NCBI GenBank assembly: GCA_025765615.1
Contig: JAIVFJ010000163.1
Span: 62,001 to 126,000 of the forward strand
Length of the DNA: 64,000 nt
DNA from: Zopfochytrium polystomum
Taxonomy: Eukaryota > Chytridiomycota > Chytridiomycetes > Chytridiales > Chytridiaceae
Reading direction: 5' to 3'
Shown here: piece after piece, positions 32,825-44,562 of the stretch
How the letters are laid out: each line of letters starts with the position of its first letter
Numbering within the stretch: position 1 is the first letter of the stretch
Position numbers and translations under genes: made by a program
Notes under the pieces: model-generated
Told to the model about the DNA's origin: nothing
What the model saw: only the letters and a program-made list of their open reading frames with translations
Databases searched by the model: none

Positions 32825-35800
32825 CTAGATGATCTGCTCGCGGGACCTGCTCGCCTTGAGCGCAACCAGCTTGGCGAGGACCTCGTCAAACGGCCGCACC
32901 TCGCCTTTGGCCTTTGAGTTGGGGTCGTCTCTGTTGCGCACGTTGACCGCGCCGGCCTTCTCCTCCTCGGCGCCGACGACCATGATAAAGTTGAAGTGAG
33001 CAATCTCGGCGTTGCGGATCTTCTTGTTGAGCGTCAGGTCGGACGTGTCGGCTTCCGCCTGCAGACCCGCGTCGTGCAGCCGGTCTTTGACGGACCGCGC
33101 GTACGCGTACGCCGCCTGCGACACGGGTATCACGCACACTTGGTATGGGCTGAGCCAGAACGGCCATTTGCCCGCAAACGACTCGGTCAAGATGGCGATC
33201 ATGCGCTCGACGGACCCCAGGATCGCACGGTGGATCATCACGGGCCGCTTGAACACAGGCCCGCGCTTGCCCGTCTCCTTGTCCTCGGCCACCTCGTCAC
33301 TGACGTACGACAGCTTGAACCGGTCCGGCAGCTGAAAGTCCAGCTGAATCGTCGCGCACTGGTGTCGCCTCCGCAGCGCGTCCATGATCGTGATGTCGAT
33401 CTTTGGCCCGTAGAACGCGCCGTCGCCCGGGTTGACCTCCCACGGGTGTCCAAATTTGTCGAGCGCGCCTTGCAACACGCTCTCTGCGTGGTCCCACGTG
33501 GCGACCTCGCCCAGGAACTTGTCCGGCCGCGTCGACAGTTTGAGTGAGAACGTGAATCCGAAGATGCCGTAGATGTGCGACAAAAAGTCCAGGCACGACT
33601 CCATTTCGGAACCGATCTGGTCCACCGTGCAAAAGATGTGCGCGTCGTCCTGCTGGAAGCGGCGGACACGCGTCAGGCCAGTAAGGGCACCGGAAGCTTC
33701 GTTGCGGTGGAGAACTCCAAAGTCGGCCATGCGAAACGGCAGCTCGCGGTACGACCGGTCTCGGTGGGCGAACATGAGGCAGTGTCCCGGGCAGTTCATC
33801 GGCTTGAGGGCGAAGCGCTCCTTTTCAATCTCAAAGGAGAACATGTTCTCCTGGTAGTTTTGCCAGTGGCCAGAAATCTCCCAAAGCTTGGTGTTGTACA
33901 TGTTTGGGGAGATGACCTCCTGGAAGCCGCGTTTGCGGTACTCGGACTGAATAGGTGAATACCAGGCCTGTCAGTGAGACGACTCATCCCCCAAAAGTGA
34001 AGAAAAGGGACGAAAACGACTCAACTCGTTGAAGCTCGATGAGAGTGTTGTAAATGTGAGCGCCAGCCGGAAGGAAGAACCAGGACCCTGGACTGAGTTC
34101 ATGATTGAAGAACAATTCCTGCTCGATACCGATCTTGCGATGATCTCTTTTTGCAGCTTCCTCCATGAAGTGCTTGTATTCCGTCATCATTTTCTTGTCC
34201 GGGAATGAGATACCGTAAATGCGCTGAAGTGAGTCATTCTTGGCATCGCCCAGGAAGTAAGAGGCGGAGTTCTTGTTTTCTACGGTCAGATTTCACATTC
34301 AGTCTGCTCAACAAGAAATACCTTCACGACAGCAAGGGCCTTGATCCTCCCTGTGTCAGGAATGTGAGGGCCGTAGCAACTATAGCAACCAAGACGTTTG
34401 AGAAAATTGTCGCGAAGGACCAGATCGGAAAAAACACAGCGGATCATACTCACAGGTCGATGAGCGGTCCACAACGGTAGACCGTCGTCGACGTGCCGTC
34501 GGGAATCTTGTCATTGATGATGTGGACCTTGTACTTGTTGTGCTATGTTCAAAAGCAAAAGATTTTGAGACGGTTATAGTATGTCAAAACAAAGGTTAGC
34601 ACATAAGTCGTCTTCTGTCGGCGGCTACCTTGAACATTTTCAGCAAGTCTTCCTTCGTCATCAACAGTCGCTGGAAAGGCTGCTTTTCCTTAATGGCCTT
34701 TCCAGCAAGGGCCTCAAGAGGTGCAAAGTCTGTTTGGGTCACGGCCCGCTCCATGCTCCCCATTTCATAGTAGAACCCTTCCTCGATGGGCGGTCCGATG
34801 CAAAGGTGGCATCCGTAGTGGAGTTCGCAGGCCTCACCAAGAACGTGCGCAGATGAGTGCCAAAACACCATTTTCCCTTCGTCTTTCTCGAAGTCGAGAA
34901 TTTCGAGTTTGCAGGACTGCTCGAGCGGGCGGATAAGATCCCACAAAACTCCGTCGACCTGCCCATCAAGAAATCAGCTCTGTGTAAAAAAACTTGCCGC
35001 ACACCTTGTTACCTTGGCAATAACGGCACGTTCCGCAAGCGACTTGCTCAACAGCTTGGCAATGTCCATTGGAGTGGTCTGCCAGGAAGTTCCATCCAAG
35101 TCACGGCCGTCCGGGAGCGAGATTTTGATGGGTTCCCGCGGCTTCCCGGCCACGGTTTCCTGGTACTTCGCGTATAATTCGTCGAAAATGGAAATGCGCC
35201 ACTGCAGATACTCTGGGGGCTGATTAAGGGTGAGAAGGATGATTGAACATGCTGCAGTTCAAGCAATGGAAGCAGTGTTCAGTACCTCAGACTGTCCTGA
35301 CGGTGCGGCGGAAGCTGCAGCTGGCTTTTTCTCCTTCTTTTCCTTCTTCTGCTTTCGAGCGCAACGGTCAGTGTAGCAACGTTGATTTACCAGTCGCAGT
35401 TACCTCCGTCGCTGCTCCAGCATCCGAAGCATTGGTCTCAGCCGCTGGCTTTTTCTCCTTCTTTGCGGATTTCGCCTAAAGTAAGGTTCCATCTTGATCA
35501 GCAGGAAGTTCCTCGCTGAAACGGCACTCACCTCTGAAGCAGATGGGGCCGGTGACGCAGCTGCAGCAGGCTCCGCCGGAGCGGCTGCGCTGTCCGCCTT
35601 TTTCTCCTTCTTTTCTTTCTTCTGAATGCAGCAAGAGATTATGGGTATGAGCAGGAGATCGATCACGACGCTTGTTCGCGAAATGAGAGCGCGTTGTCCA
35701 GACCTGTGCGGGAGAAGGCGCTGGCTCGGGGGCTGCTGCCGCTGGCTGAGTTGACAAGGGCTGATTCAGTGAGAGCTCATTGACCGTGAAGAACGCGCGA

Positions 35801-35977
35801 GAACAGAACAGATCGCGATGCCCACGATCGGCTTACCTCAGCCGGTGGTGCAGGAGCCGGAGAAGCAGCTGGGGCTGGGGCCTCAGCTGGAGCGGCTGGT
35901 GTGGTCGGGACTGGCGATGGAGACGCCGCAGGCGACGCCGTAGAATTTCTCTTGTTGGACTTCTTCTTGCCAGACAT
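32825..35977 (-). CDS. THS1: Threonyl-tRNA synthetase, copy 1 (long N-terminus)
   Basis: Eleven exons (35837-35977, 35704-35745, 35532-35621, 35404-35475, 35286-35348, 35013-35219, 34629-34958, 34454-34542, 34322-34379, 34026-34271, 32825-33946) total 2460 nt, 819 residues. It attaches Thr to tRNA-Thr. After a Lys/Ala/Pro-rich extension of about 136 residues come the TGS domain ([13 protein letters not shown]), the editing domain ([15 protein letters not shown]), the class II catalytic domain with zinc ligands (MNCPGHC, DDAHIF, VMIHRAI) and the anticodon-binding domain. Three of the small N-terminal exons each encode a Lys/Glu block (KKEKKEKK or KKEKK) plus an Ala-rich spacer, as if duplicated. 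The gene is head to head with copy 2. Confidence 0.95.
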
Positions 35978-36963
35978 GGCTGTTGCTGGAATCGGTGGAG
36001 TAGCGGTAGTTGGAGCAAATTAGATTTCAGAAAGAGAGTTGTAGCACCGAGGCAGGAGAAGGGAGAGTTAAAGTTCGGCGAAAGCTAGTTAAGAGCAGAG
36101 AGAGGCAGTGAAAGGGAGGGTGCAAGGCGAAGGGAGGGCTCCAACTCGTGCGGCCCTGGTGGGTCCATCGATTCCAATCCTGGCGGGCGCATCCGCATCG
36201 GATAGCTGCATCTCCACCGTCACGACCGGACGCGTTGGAGCTCCCCCTCGTAGGTGAGGTCACGGGTTGGGTCTCTGCCTGGCCTCGGGACACTGTTGCA
36301 TGCGTACCTTCTTCGATTCTCAGCGCAAATGATTTTTTTCTTTCGCGGTTGGTGGAAACCCATTGCACCCACTAACCATACAACGCCTTTCTCCCCGACG
36401 CTATTCCATCGCCGCGCTTGTCCTCTACGCACGGCTTCACCACGCCATAATGAGGACGCGCCCTACATGCGGTGAAATAATGGCTCAAATGTGGCTGGCG
36501 GTCTCGGTCGACTCGGTCGTTGCTGCACCCTTTCCTCCACATTCCCCCGTTCATCATCGCCGCCTCCGCCGCCACCGGCTGCTAGCGCGTGGCTCGCGCT
36601 CATCGATTCCCAATATTTAGTTGTCGGAGTTGATATTTAACATGCGTCCATACTCTGGTTGAGAAGAACCTGGACAGTTTCGCCCGCGATTAAACCAACT
36701 TGTAAAAACCGAACCAGAGAACCAGAGAGAGAGAGATGATTCACCTGCGATTCCTTCACTGGGTATGCTTGCTGCACTGAATTATTATTGTTTTAGAAGA
36801 GTTAAAAAGGCGGGCGCGCTTTTCTCGCACCAACTCTACCCTCCAACAAAGAGAAAAGCTTTGGCTCCCACGGAATTTCAAAAAAAAGAAAGGACAACCA
36901 AGAAAGAAGTCTTCCCCTTCCGCAGCTCTTCCAACTCCCCTCTCGTGCCTTGTGATAAGCATC
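35978..36963. promoter_or_regulatory. Shared upstream region of the two synthetase genes
   Basis: 986 bp between divergent start codons, so both synthetases are probably driven from here. No TATA box was evident. The ORFs seen in it lack coding character. Confidence 0.55.
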
Positions 36964-39719
36964 ATGGCCAGCAGGCTCTCCAACGAAAGAAACACCAACG
37001 CCAGCAGTAGCATGCAAAAGAGACAGCCCACGGTGGCGCAGGCGCAGCCGTCAGAATCCTCAGCAGCATCCGCCGAGGTACGAGGCGCTTTTCATTCGCC
37101 CTCCCCCTTTCTTATTTCTTTTGGATTTTTTATTATTTTTTTTTTGTTAATATTCCCCCACTGGAAACTCACGACCCATACCCCTCTTAATGCTTTTCCC
37201 CAACGCACACCAGCCAGAATACATCCAATGGCGCATTTCACTCTTTGACGAGCTCTTCGCCAAACACGCCGCCGACGTCGCCGGCAAGCCGCGCGAGCCA
37301 ATCAAGGTCACGCTGCCGGACGGCCGCGAGTTCGACGCCACGGCGTGGGTCACCACGCCCATGGACATTGCGGCCACGCTCAACAAGCCCCTTGCCGGTC
37401 GCGCGGTCGTTGCAAAGGTGAGGGTGGCTCTGTGTTTTTTCCTTTTATTTTACTTGTTTCAAAAAATCCCCCCGACGTAACCTATTCTTTCCCACCGCAA
37501 TAGGTTGACGGCGCCCTGTGGGACCTAGTCCGCCCGCTGGAAGCGTCGAGCCGCCTCGAGATCCTCGACTACGACAGCGCCGACGGCAAGATGGTCTTCT
37601 GGCACTCGTCGGCGCACGTGCTCGGCGAAGCGTGTGAGCAGCACTACGGCTGCCACCTGTGCATGGGGCCTCCAATCGAAGAAGGGTTCTACTACGAGAT
37701 GGGCGGCATGGACCGCGCCGTCTCGCAGGCCGACTACGCGGCGCTGGAAGCTCTCACGAAAAAGGCTATCGTTGAGAAGCAGCCGTTCCAGAGACTGGTG
37801 ATGTCAAAGGAGGATTTGCTGAGAATGTTTCAGGTGCGGTGAGGGAGCATTTTTTTTTGTTGCACTGTGGTAGCAGAGCACAGAAATTAACTCGAACCAT
37901 TCTATTTTCCTTCGCCTTCCTTGATTTGATCGGAGCAGCATAACAAGTACAAGTTGCACATTATCAACGACAAGATTCCCGACGGAACCAAAACGACAGT
38001 TTACCGCTGTGGTCCTCTTATAGATTTGTAATGCCCTTATAATTTTGCCATCTGCCCTCATCACAAATCGTCTTACCGTCGTCGCATTCCTCCTCCCCAA
38101 ATTAACAGGTGCTACGGTCCGCATATTCCGGATACGGGACGGATTAAAGCTCTTGCCATTACAAAGGTGAATGATTCCGCGGGCAGGATTCATTCTGCCT
38201 TGATTTATTTCGTCTCTTCTGGCACACTTAAAAGCTTAATTATCGACAAAACGTTGTTCCACCACAGAACTCGGCCTCGTACTTTCTGGGTGACGCGAAA
38301 AACGAATCGCTTCAACGAATTTACGGCATATCATTCCCAGACAAGAAGATGATGACGGAATACAAGCACTTCATGGAGGAAGCTTCAAAAAGAGATCATC
38401 GCAAGATCGGTATCGAGCAGGAATTGTTCTTCAACCACGAACTCAGTCCAGGGTCCTGGTTCTTCCTTCCAGCTGGCGCACATATTTACAACACCCTAAT
38501 CGAACTTCAGCGAGTTGAGTCGTTTACGCCCCTTTTCTTCATTTGTTGGCCATGAGTCGTCTCACTGACAAAGCTTGTTAAATATTCACCTTTTCAGTCC
38601 GAGTACCGAAAACGTGGCTTCCATGAAGTCATCTCCCCCAACATGTACAACACAAGGCTGTGGGATATTTCCGGCCACTCGCAAAACTACCAGGAGAACA
38701 TGTTCTCCTTTGAGATCGAAAAAGAGCGCTTCGCCCTCAAGCCGATGAACTGCCCGGGCCACTGCCTCATGTTCGCCCACCGAGACCGGTCGTACCGCGA
38801 GCTGCCGCTACGCCTGGCCGACTTTGGCGTCATCCACCGGAACGAAGCGTCCGGCGCGCTGACGGGGCTGACGCGCGTGCGGCGCTTCCAGCAGGACGAC
38901 GCGCACATCTTTTGCACGGTGGACCAGATCGGTTCCGAAATGGAGTCGTGCCTGGACTTTTTGTCGCACATCTACGGCATCTTCGGATTCACGTTCTCAC
39001 TCAAACTGTCGACGCGGCCGGACAAGTTCCTGGGCGAGGTCGCCACGTGGGACCACGCAGAGAGCGTGTTGCAAGGCGCGCTCGACAAATTTGGACACCC
39101 GTGGGAGGTCAACCCGGGCGACGGCGCGTTCTACGGGCCAAAGATCGACATCACGATCATGGACGCGCTGCGGAGGCGACACCAGTGCGCGACGATTCAG
39201 CTGGACTTTCAGCTGCCGGACCGGTTCAAGCTGTCGTACGTCAGCGACGAGGTGGCCGAGGACAAGGAGACGGGCAAGCGCGGGCCTGTGTTCAAGCGGC
39301 CCGTGATGATCCACCGTGCGATCCTGGGGTCCGTCGAGCGCATGATCGCCATCTTGACCGAGTCGTTTGCGGGCAAGTGGCCGTTCTGGCTCAGCCCATA
39401 CCAAGTGTGCGTGATACCCGTGTCGCAGGCGGCGTACGCGTACGCGCGGTCCGTCAAAGACCGGCTGCACGACGCGGGTCTGCAGGCGGAAGCCGACACG
39501 TCCGGCCTGAAGCTCAACAAGAAGATCCGCAACGCAGAGATTGCGCAATTCAACTTTATCATGGTAGTCGGCGCCGAGGAGGAGAAGGCCGGCGCGGTCA
39601 ACGTGCGCAACAGAGACGACCCCAACTCAAAGGGCAAGGGCGAGGTGCGGCCGTTTGACGAGGTCCTCGCCAAGCTGGTTGCGCTCAAGGCGAGCAGGTC
39701 CCGCGAGCAGATGGTTTAG
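36964..39719 (+). CDS. Threonyl-tRNA synthetase, copy 2 (short N-terminus)
   Basis: Seven exons (36964-37077, 37214-37417, 37504-37833, 37939-38027, 38109-38166, 38268-38513, 38598-39719) total 2163 nt, 720 residues, the usual size of cytosolic enzymes. Domain order and key residues are as in copy 1 (TGS, HSSAH editing motif, MNCPGHC, DDAHIF, anticodon-binding domain). Exon boundaries in the shared part are at identical positions. The N-terminal 38 residues are Ser/Asn/Gln-rich and basic ([10 protein letters not shown]) and lack the Lys/Glu blocks. It could be a differently targeted or regulated isoenzyme; a mitochondrial role is possible but not shown. The last exon differs from copy 1 at only about 12 of 358 residues. 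Confidence 0.95.
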
Positions 39720-40019
39720 AAATGGAAATTGGGGCCCAAAAGAGTCCGCACTGAGTGCTTCTCTTGGTTACCATTTTTTTCTGTTCTGCTCGCTGTTTTG
39801 TTGAGAATATATATGACACGTTCTTAGATGCAGCCATGCCACCTCATCTTCTTCCCTCGAATTGATTTTATTCTTTTCTTCCCACTTTCTCCGCGGAAAC
39901 TTAAATCAAGCTAGTGAAAGTGGTAGCCAGAGGTAGCCAGAACGTAATGACACTGTTGAAGCAAAGTGAAGATAATCCTTGGCCAGCTGAGCAAGAAACG
40001 AAGACCTCATGCATCCTCA
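39720..40019. other. Short convergent intergenic region
   Basis: It separates the 3' ends of synthetase copy 2 (plus) and the disordered protein (minus). Nothing else was seen. Confidence 0.6.
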
Positions 40020-43000
40020 CTACTCACTGTCCATAGCCCCGTAACCTCCCGTACCCCCAGCGTCTTTCTTGTAGATTACAACGAGCTCTTCGTCGTCATC
40101 CGCAACTTCCATGTTCTTCTCCTGAGCGTAATATTTCCAGTAGGGACCTTTGCTCCCCCCCCGCCTTTGAATTTGTTGAAATTCACGGCGAAGCATTTCG
40201 TACTCTTCATTGCCCCTGTTAGGTCGGCGATCAGGCTGCGAGTTTGCGGTTAGCATTTACCTCGAACATTGCTGCGGCGCGAACACATTTACCTGCTTGG
40301 GCAAGCGATCGTTCCTGGGCTCGGGGTTTCCTTCGTTTGGCAGTCCATTCGGCCAACCCACCTCATACTCGTCTTGCCTTGATTGAAATAACCAAATGAG
40401 TCGATGCCACAGGGCGAAAAACTCACCGGCCGTAATCATCTTTTTGAATGGCATTGTTGTTGTACCTGCTGGAAGAACATCAGGACTTCGATCAAGTTCG
40501 AAATCAAAGGCGCTCACTCCTCTCCAGGATATTTGGCACCTCTTCCAGCGATAGTGAACTCCGTTTTAAGATTTTCACTTCGCACGTCATCCGCTGCCGG
40601 AGGCACGTGTTGCATGTACCGGTCATGTTCCCACCTGTTGCCGTTGTTCGACGATTCCGATCTAGGAGAGACCTGGTCGTCCGACTTTGGGGCATCTTCC
40701 GCGCGTTGTTCATTTTCCCACTCAGATCTGGGAGGAAATGGTTCATTCTGCTTGTGTCCGTAAATTGGATCTTCATTGCGCCTGTTGGGAGAGACTGGGT
40801 CGTTTCGCTTGAATCCATATGGTGGTTCTTCAGCGCGCCGGTTATAATGCTCTTCGTTGCGCCCCGCTGGCTCCCCGCGCGGTTTTCCTTTCAAAGGCAC
40901 TGCATTGGCTCCAGTTCGAGCACCCTACAAGCGTCTTGTTTAGCATTCGAGAGTCTGAATCCCCTATAATTACAGGTGGTTGCGCGAAATACGGCTTCGG
41001 CCTCCGATAATAGTCATTCCCCTTGGCGTTGTTGTTGAGGAGTATTAAACGGTCAGGGTGAGGCTGAAGCGTTGGATTGCTTTCATGAATGTTGCTCTTT
41101 CAGTCAGTGATCTTCAGCAAAGACTGCACTTACCGCCTTTCAGGTGGCTCGGCTTGCGGCGGCGATTGAACTTTAACCATTGGCCTGAAACCCTTTAGTT
41201 TTCATTTATCCTTCTCAACACACCTATGGTCAGCTTCCATTTGTGGGGCTCGATAATCCCTCGCTGCGACGTCGCTGGGGTGATGTTCATGACCCGCGAA
41301 GTTTACAAGTCTAAGTCGCCACGGCGATGCAGCGTCAGTGAGTCAAAAATCTGTTTTGTTCGCATACCGCTGCGGCTGAAGCACTGTATGAACTTGTGCT
41401 GGAACCTGCACTTTCGTCCTGCAAGACATGAGTCCCAGCCAACGTCTATTAATCTCACCTTTGGTCCAGTTCCATCGAAGGGACTCGGAACCCTCCCGAG
41501 GGGACCGCGCTGTTGTGATCCTCCCATTTATCGTTGGCCTTCTTCTTCTCAAGATTATTCCATTCATCGTTGGAGTTATTTCCGGATTCATCTACCGGTA
41601 TCTCCATGCCCATTCGCATCCCGCCCTACAAGTAAAGTTAACCAATATTATCGTCCTCTTTCTGGGACGAGCGACCGACCTGAATCTCCTCCTGGCGTAG
41701 TGTGCGAGGAATGTCTTGCTTTTCAGTTTTTCGAGCCGGTGGGTCGGCCTTTCCCCAGTCCAAGTGTCCTCCAACAAACGGAGTGCGGGGAAAATCAACA
41801 AAGCTGCCATCTTTTGACCAGTCATCGACTCGTTGAGATTGTCCATCCCCCCAGTCGTCAGTCGGAGCTCTATTCTCTGCGTCCCAATGTCCACTCCTCA
41901 AATTTATCGAGGGAGACGATGGTCGATCGATTCGACCTGTTTCGTCGGGTTTGAGTGTTACGTTTGAGTCCTTCTCTGCACGAACGAGCTCTTCAGAGGT
42001 CTGAACGCCAACTGAAACGAACTGCCGAGGTTTAACGTGACCGCTTGTTTCATGGGCCTTCGCGTCCAACTCAGTTGGCCGTCGGACGCCTTGGACTTTA
42101 TGCTCCGTTTGCCTCGGCAGGTTCTCCACCGGCTGAGAGCCGAGCGAACTCTTCATAGCTTCATCATTACTTCGGGTTCCATTGCGAACAGCGGACACTG
42201 GGCCTTCAAGCCTCTCAAGCGAATGCCCAATGCCTGAACCGCTTTCTTCATGTTGTTCCGGTGTCGTATTGCGACCTGCAGGTTCGCCAGCTGTTCGAGA
42301 AGCGTCGTTCGCGGCCTGGCTGTTTCCCAACTTGACCGTGGAAGTGTCTGATCCACTTCTGCAAAATGATTTTTAGTCTAATCGATACAGCATCTATCGC
42401 GCTATACCCTTCATTTCCTTCGGACCCAGCAAAAGCTCGAGGAGTGTGGCCGAATAGATCTGATGGCGGACAGACTTGCGCCAGTGCTTTTTCTTGTCGC
42501 GTTGCTTCCTCTACAGGTTGAGCAGAGTCCCAATCGTCAACGTCTGACTGCCTGTCCCAGCTGTGCCTTTCGTGTCCTTGTTTCGTCGGGGACGTTGCTT
42601 CCGCGTTCCCATGATTACGCTGTCCGGACTATGGCAAGTCAGGTTCAATCGCAAGATGCCCGCTCCAAAAACATTCACCTCAAGCCTCTCTTTCTCGAAA
42701 TGAGTCGGGATGTCCAAGTCGTACGTCGAGGGGCCGAAGTCCAACTTCGAGTCATTCAGAGATTCTCGGACGTTGTGCTTCACGGGGGAAGTTGGCTCGA
42801 CATTTTCCCAAGTTTCCTGCTTGCCTTTGCAATCAGCAGTTGCTCGTAATGATAAGCGCTCACCTCAAAGCCATAGCGTTTTCTTCGAGGGTTGCGGTCA
42901 CGCTGCAATTTCGCTTCTGGCGTCTCCCTTTTTGGGCGACTAGCAGTTACACGGTTTTATATACAAACAGTTAACTACCAAGCATGGATGATCCTTTGCG

Positions 43001-43927
43001 TTGGCTCTTTCTCTTTGAGCTCCACAAAAGGCGATCTAAGAACTGATTGGAGAAAGCAAAGTGTCTAACTTAAACAAACCTGGGAGGGCCAGGCTTGATC
43101 TCCGATTCTGGTTCGATTACGCTTTCTACCGCTGGCAGAGCCTTGTCCTTATTATTCAAAGGAAAAGGAGCTGGGAGGGATGTTTGGACTCGAGGTAGAC
43201 GGTCGACCTTGAGAGGACCGTCAGTAGCGATGCCAACCCTTTGTTTGCTGAACAAAAAAAGCGTAAGTGAAAGGAGTTGCATGCAGGGTTCTACCTTACT
43301 CACCATGCCCCTGACTCTACATTCGTTTTAGGGCCAACTGGACGGCGTAAATGAACTTGTGCAGTCGCCTTCAGGGTCTTCACACTCCGCGGTAGCGCAT
43401 TAGGCTCGACCGATGATGATAGTGCAATTCACTTACCGACTGGACTGCCAGCGATTCTCTGGTGGAGCTGCATGTCCGGCTCGAATCGGCTCAAGCGGTT
43501 TTTGGATGTCAAGCCTTTGTTCGACCTGTATGCCACGCTGGCCGAGTTGCGACCAATGAGCGTCTCCGTGCAAATACTGAGAAGGAAGCCGAGTAACTGA
43601 ATACACTGGAATGGGAGGAGGGCGCGTCTCCGGTTTTTCCTTCTTTGCGCAGTTTTCAGGTCAGCGCGAGTTATTGTGGAGCGGAGGGCCTACTTCCTGC
43701 ACGTGCTTGGAGCGTACCTGCTGTTCGCGCTTCGGCGCGTCCAGGTTGCTCCCAATAAAGGCTTGGCTGACGGATGTAAGAGTCGACTCCTTGGCCGCTT
43801 GAGCGTCGGTTGACGCGGCATTGTTTGGCCGCCAGTCGGAAGTCGTGGAAGACGACGTGTTCGGAAGGGCGGCGTCGGCCCAGGTATCCTCCTCGGGCGC
43901 TACCGTTGGGTCCCAATCGTGGACCAT
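40020..43927 (-). CDS. Many-exon gene for a disordered Trp/Asp-rich protein
   Basis: A start at 43927 (MVHDWDPTVAPEEDTW) and a C-terminal exon ending at 40020 (YYAQEKNMEVADDDEELVV, then GYGAMDSE) bracket about ten or more small exons. Readable blocks include 43730-43927, 43445-43645 (KEKPETRPPPIPVY), 43085-43245, 42660-42800, 42420-42640, 41640-42360 (HWDAENRAP, DDWGDGQSQRVDDW), 40520-40920 (two similar 17-residue units around IYGHKQNEPFP and PYGFKRNDPVS) and 40020-40240. The product is hydrophilic, rich in Asp-Trp, Pro, Arg and Asn, and lacks recognised domains. Not all splice joints could be fixed, so the exon set is approximate. Function unknown; a scaffold or RNA-associated role is only a guess. 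Divergent from the isocitrate dehydrogenase. Confidence 0.55.
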
Positions 43928-44562
43928 GGAGGTATGGGTTGTTCTCACAGCTTGGATCTTTTTTATTTTTTTATTTTTTTTTTTGTTTGTCGTGTCCTTT
44001 TCTCTTTCGGTCGGCCCTGAAAAACGAAGTTGGTGAGGAAAATGTTCTCATGGCCTGACTTGACGCGAAGCTTCTCCCATCCACATTCAAATTTGTCCAA
44101 AGCCTGCAATTCTGACTTGGACGCGCCATTGACCATGTCTCCCACAATGGCCGAAAATTCATGTGCAGCAAAGCACTTGGCCAACAGCGACCACGAAAGA
44201 GCGCCTTGCCACACACGTGTGCTCGGAGAATTCTTCTCCATGAAGCCCTCCACACGGGACCAAGGCTGCCTCGCAACCCAAATGCGGTTGACGGACGATC
44301 GGGGGGACAGGACAAATCAGGTCAAGAGAGGGAGAGACAGACCGCCGAATAGAGAAAAGAAAAAACTGCAAAAATCGACAAAACATGGTGTTGTCATAAT
44401 CGCAAAAAGTAAACAAACATTCTTGAAAACAATACAAAAAAGCAAAAAGGAGGGAAAAACAGAGCGAAAAAAAAGAAGAAAAAAACAGCGAAAAAAACGA
44501 AAAGGGCAGAGCCAGCGAGCGACCAGCAGCAGCAAGAACAAAAAAATAAATTTTTCGCAAAA
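43928..44562. promoter_or_regulatory. Divergent intergenic region
   Basis: Between the disordered-protein gene and the isocitrate dehydrogenase. A/T-rich (T-run at 43958-43985, A-rich at 44350-44560). No gene seen. Confidence 0.5.

Noticed and set aside
33238..33669. Long ORFs in other frames of the synthetase cores (also 38912-39658, 38997-39548)
   Set aside because: High-GC shadow frames. The real frame matches threonyl-tRNA synthetase throughout.
32825..39719. Palindromic assembly artefact explaining the duplicated synthetases
   Set aside because: Introns, N-termini and flanks differ clearly between the arms and the two genes differ at about a dozen residues even in the last exon.
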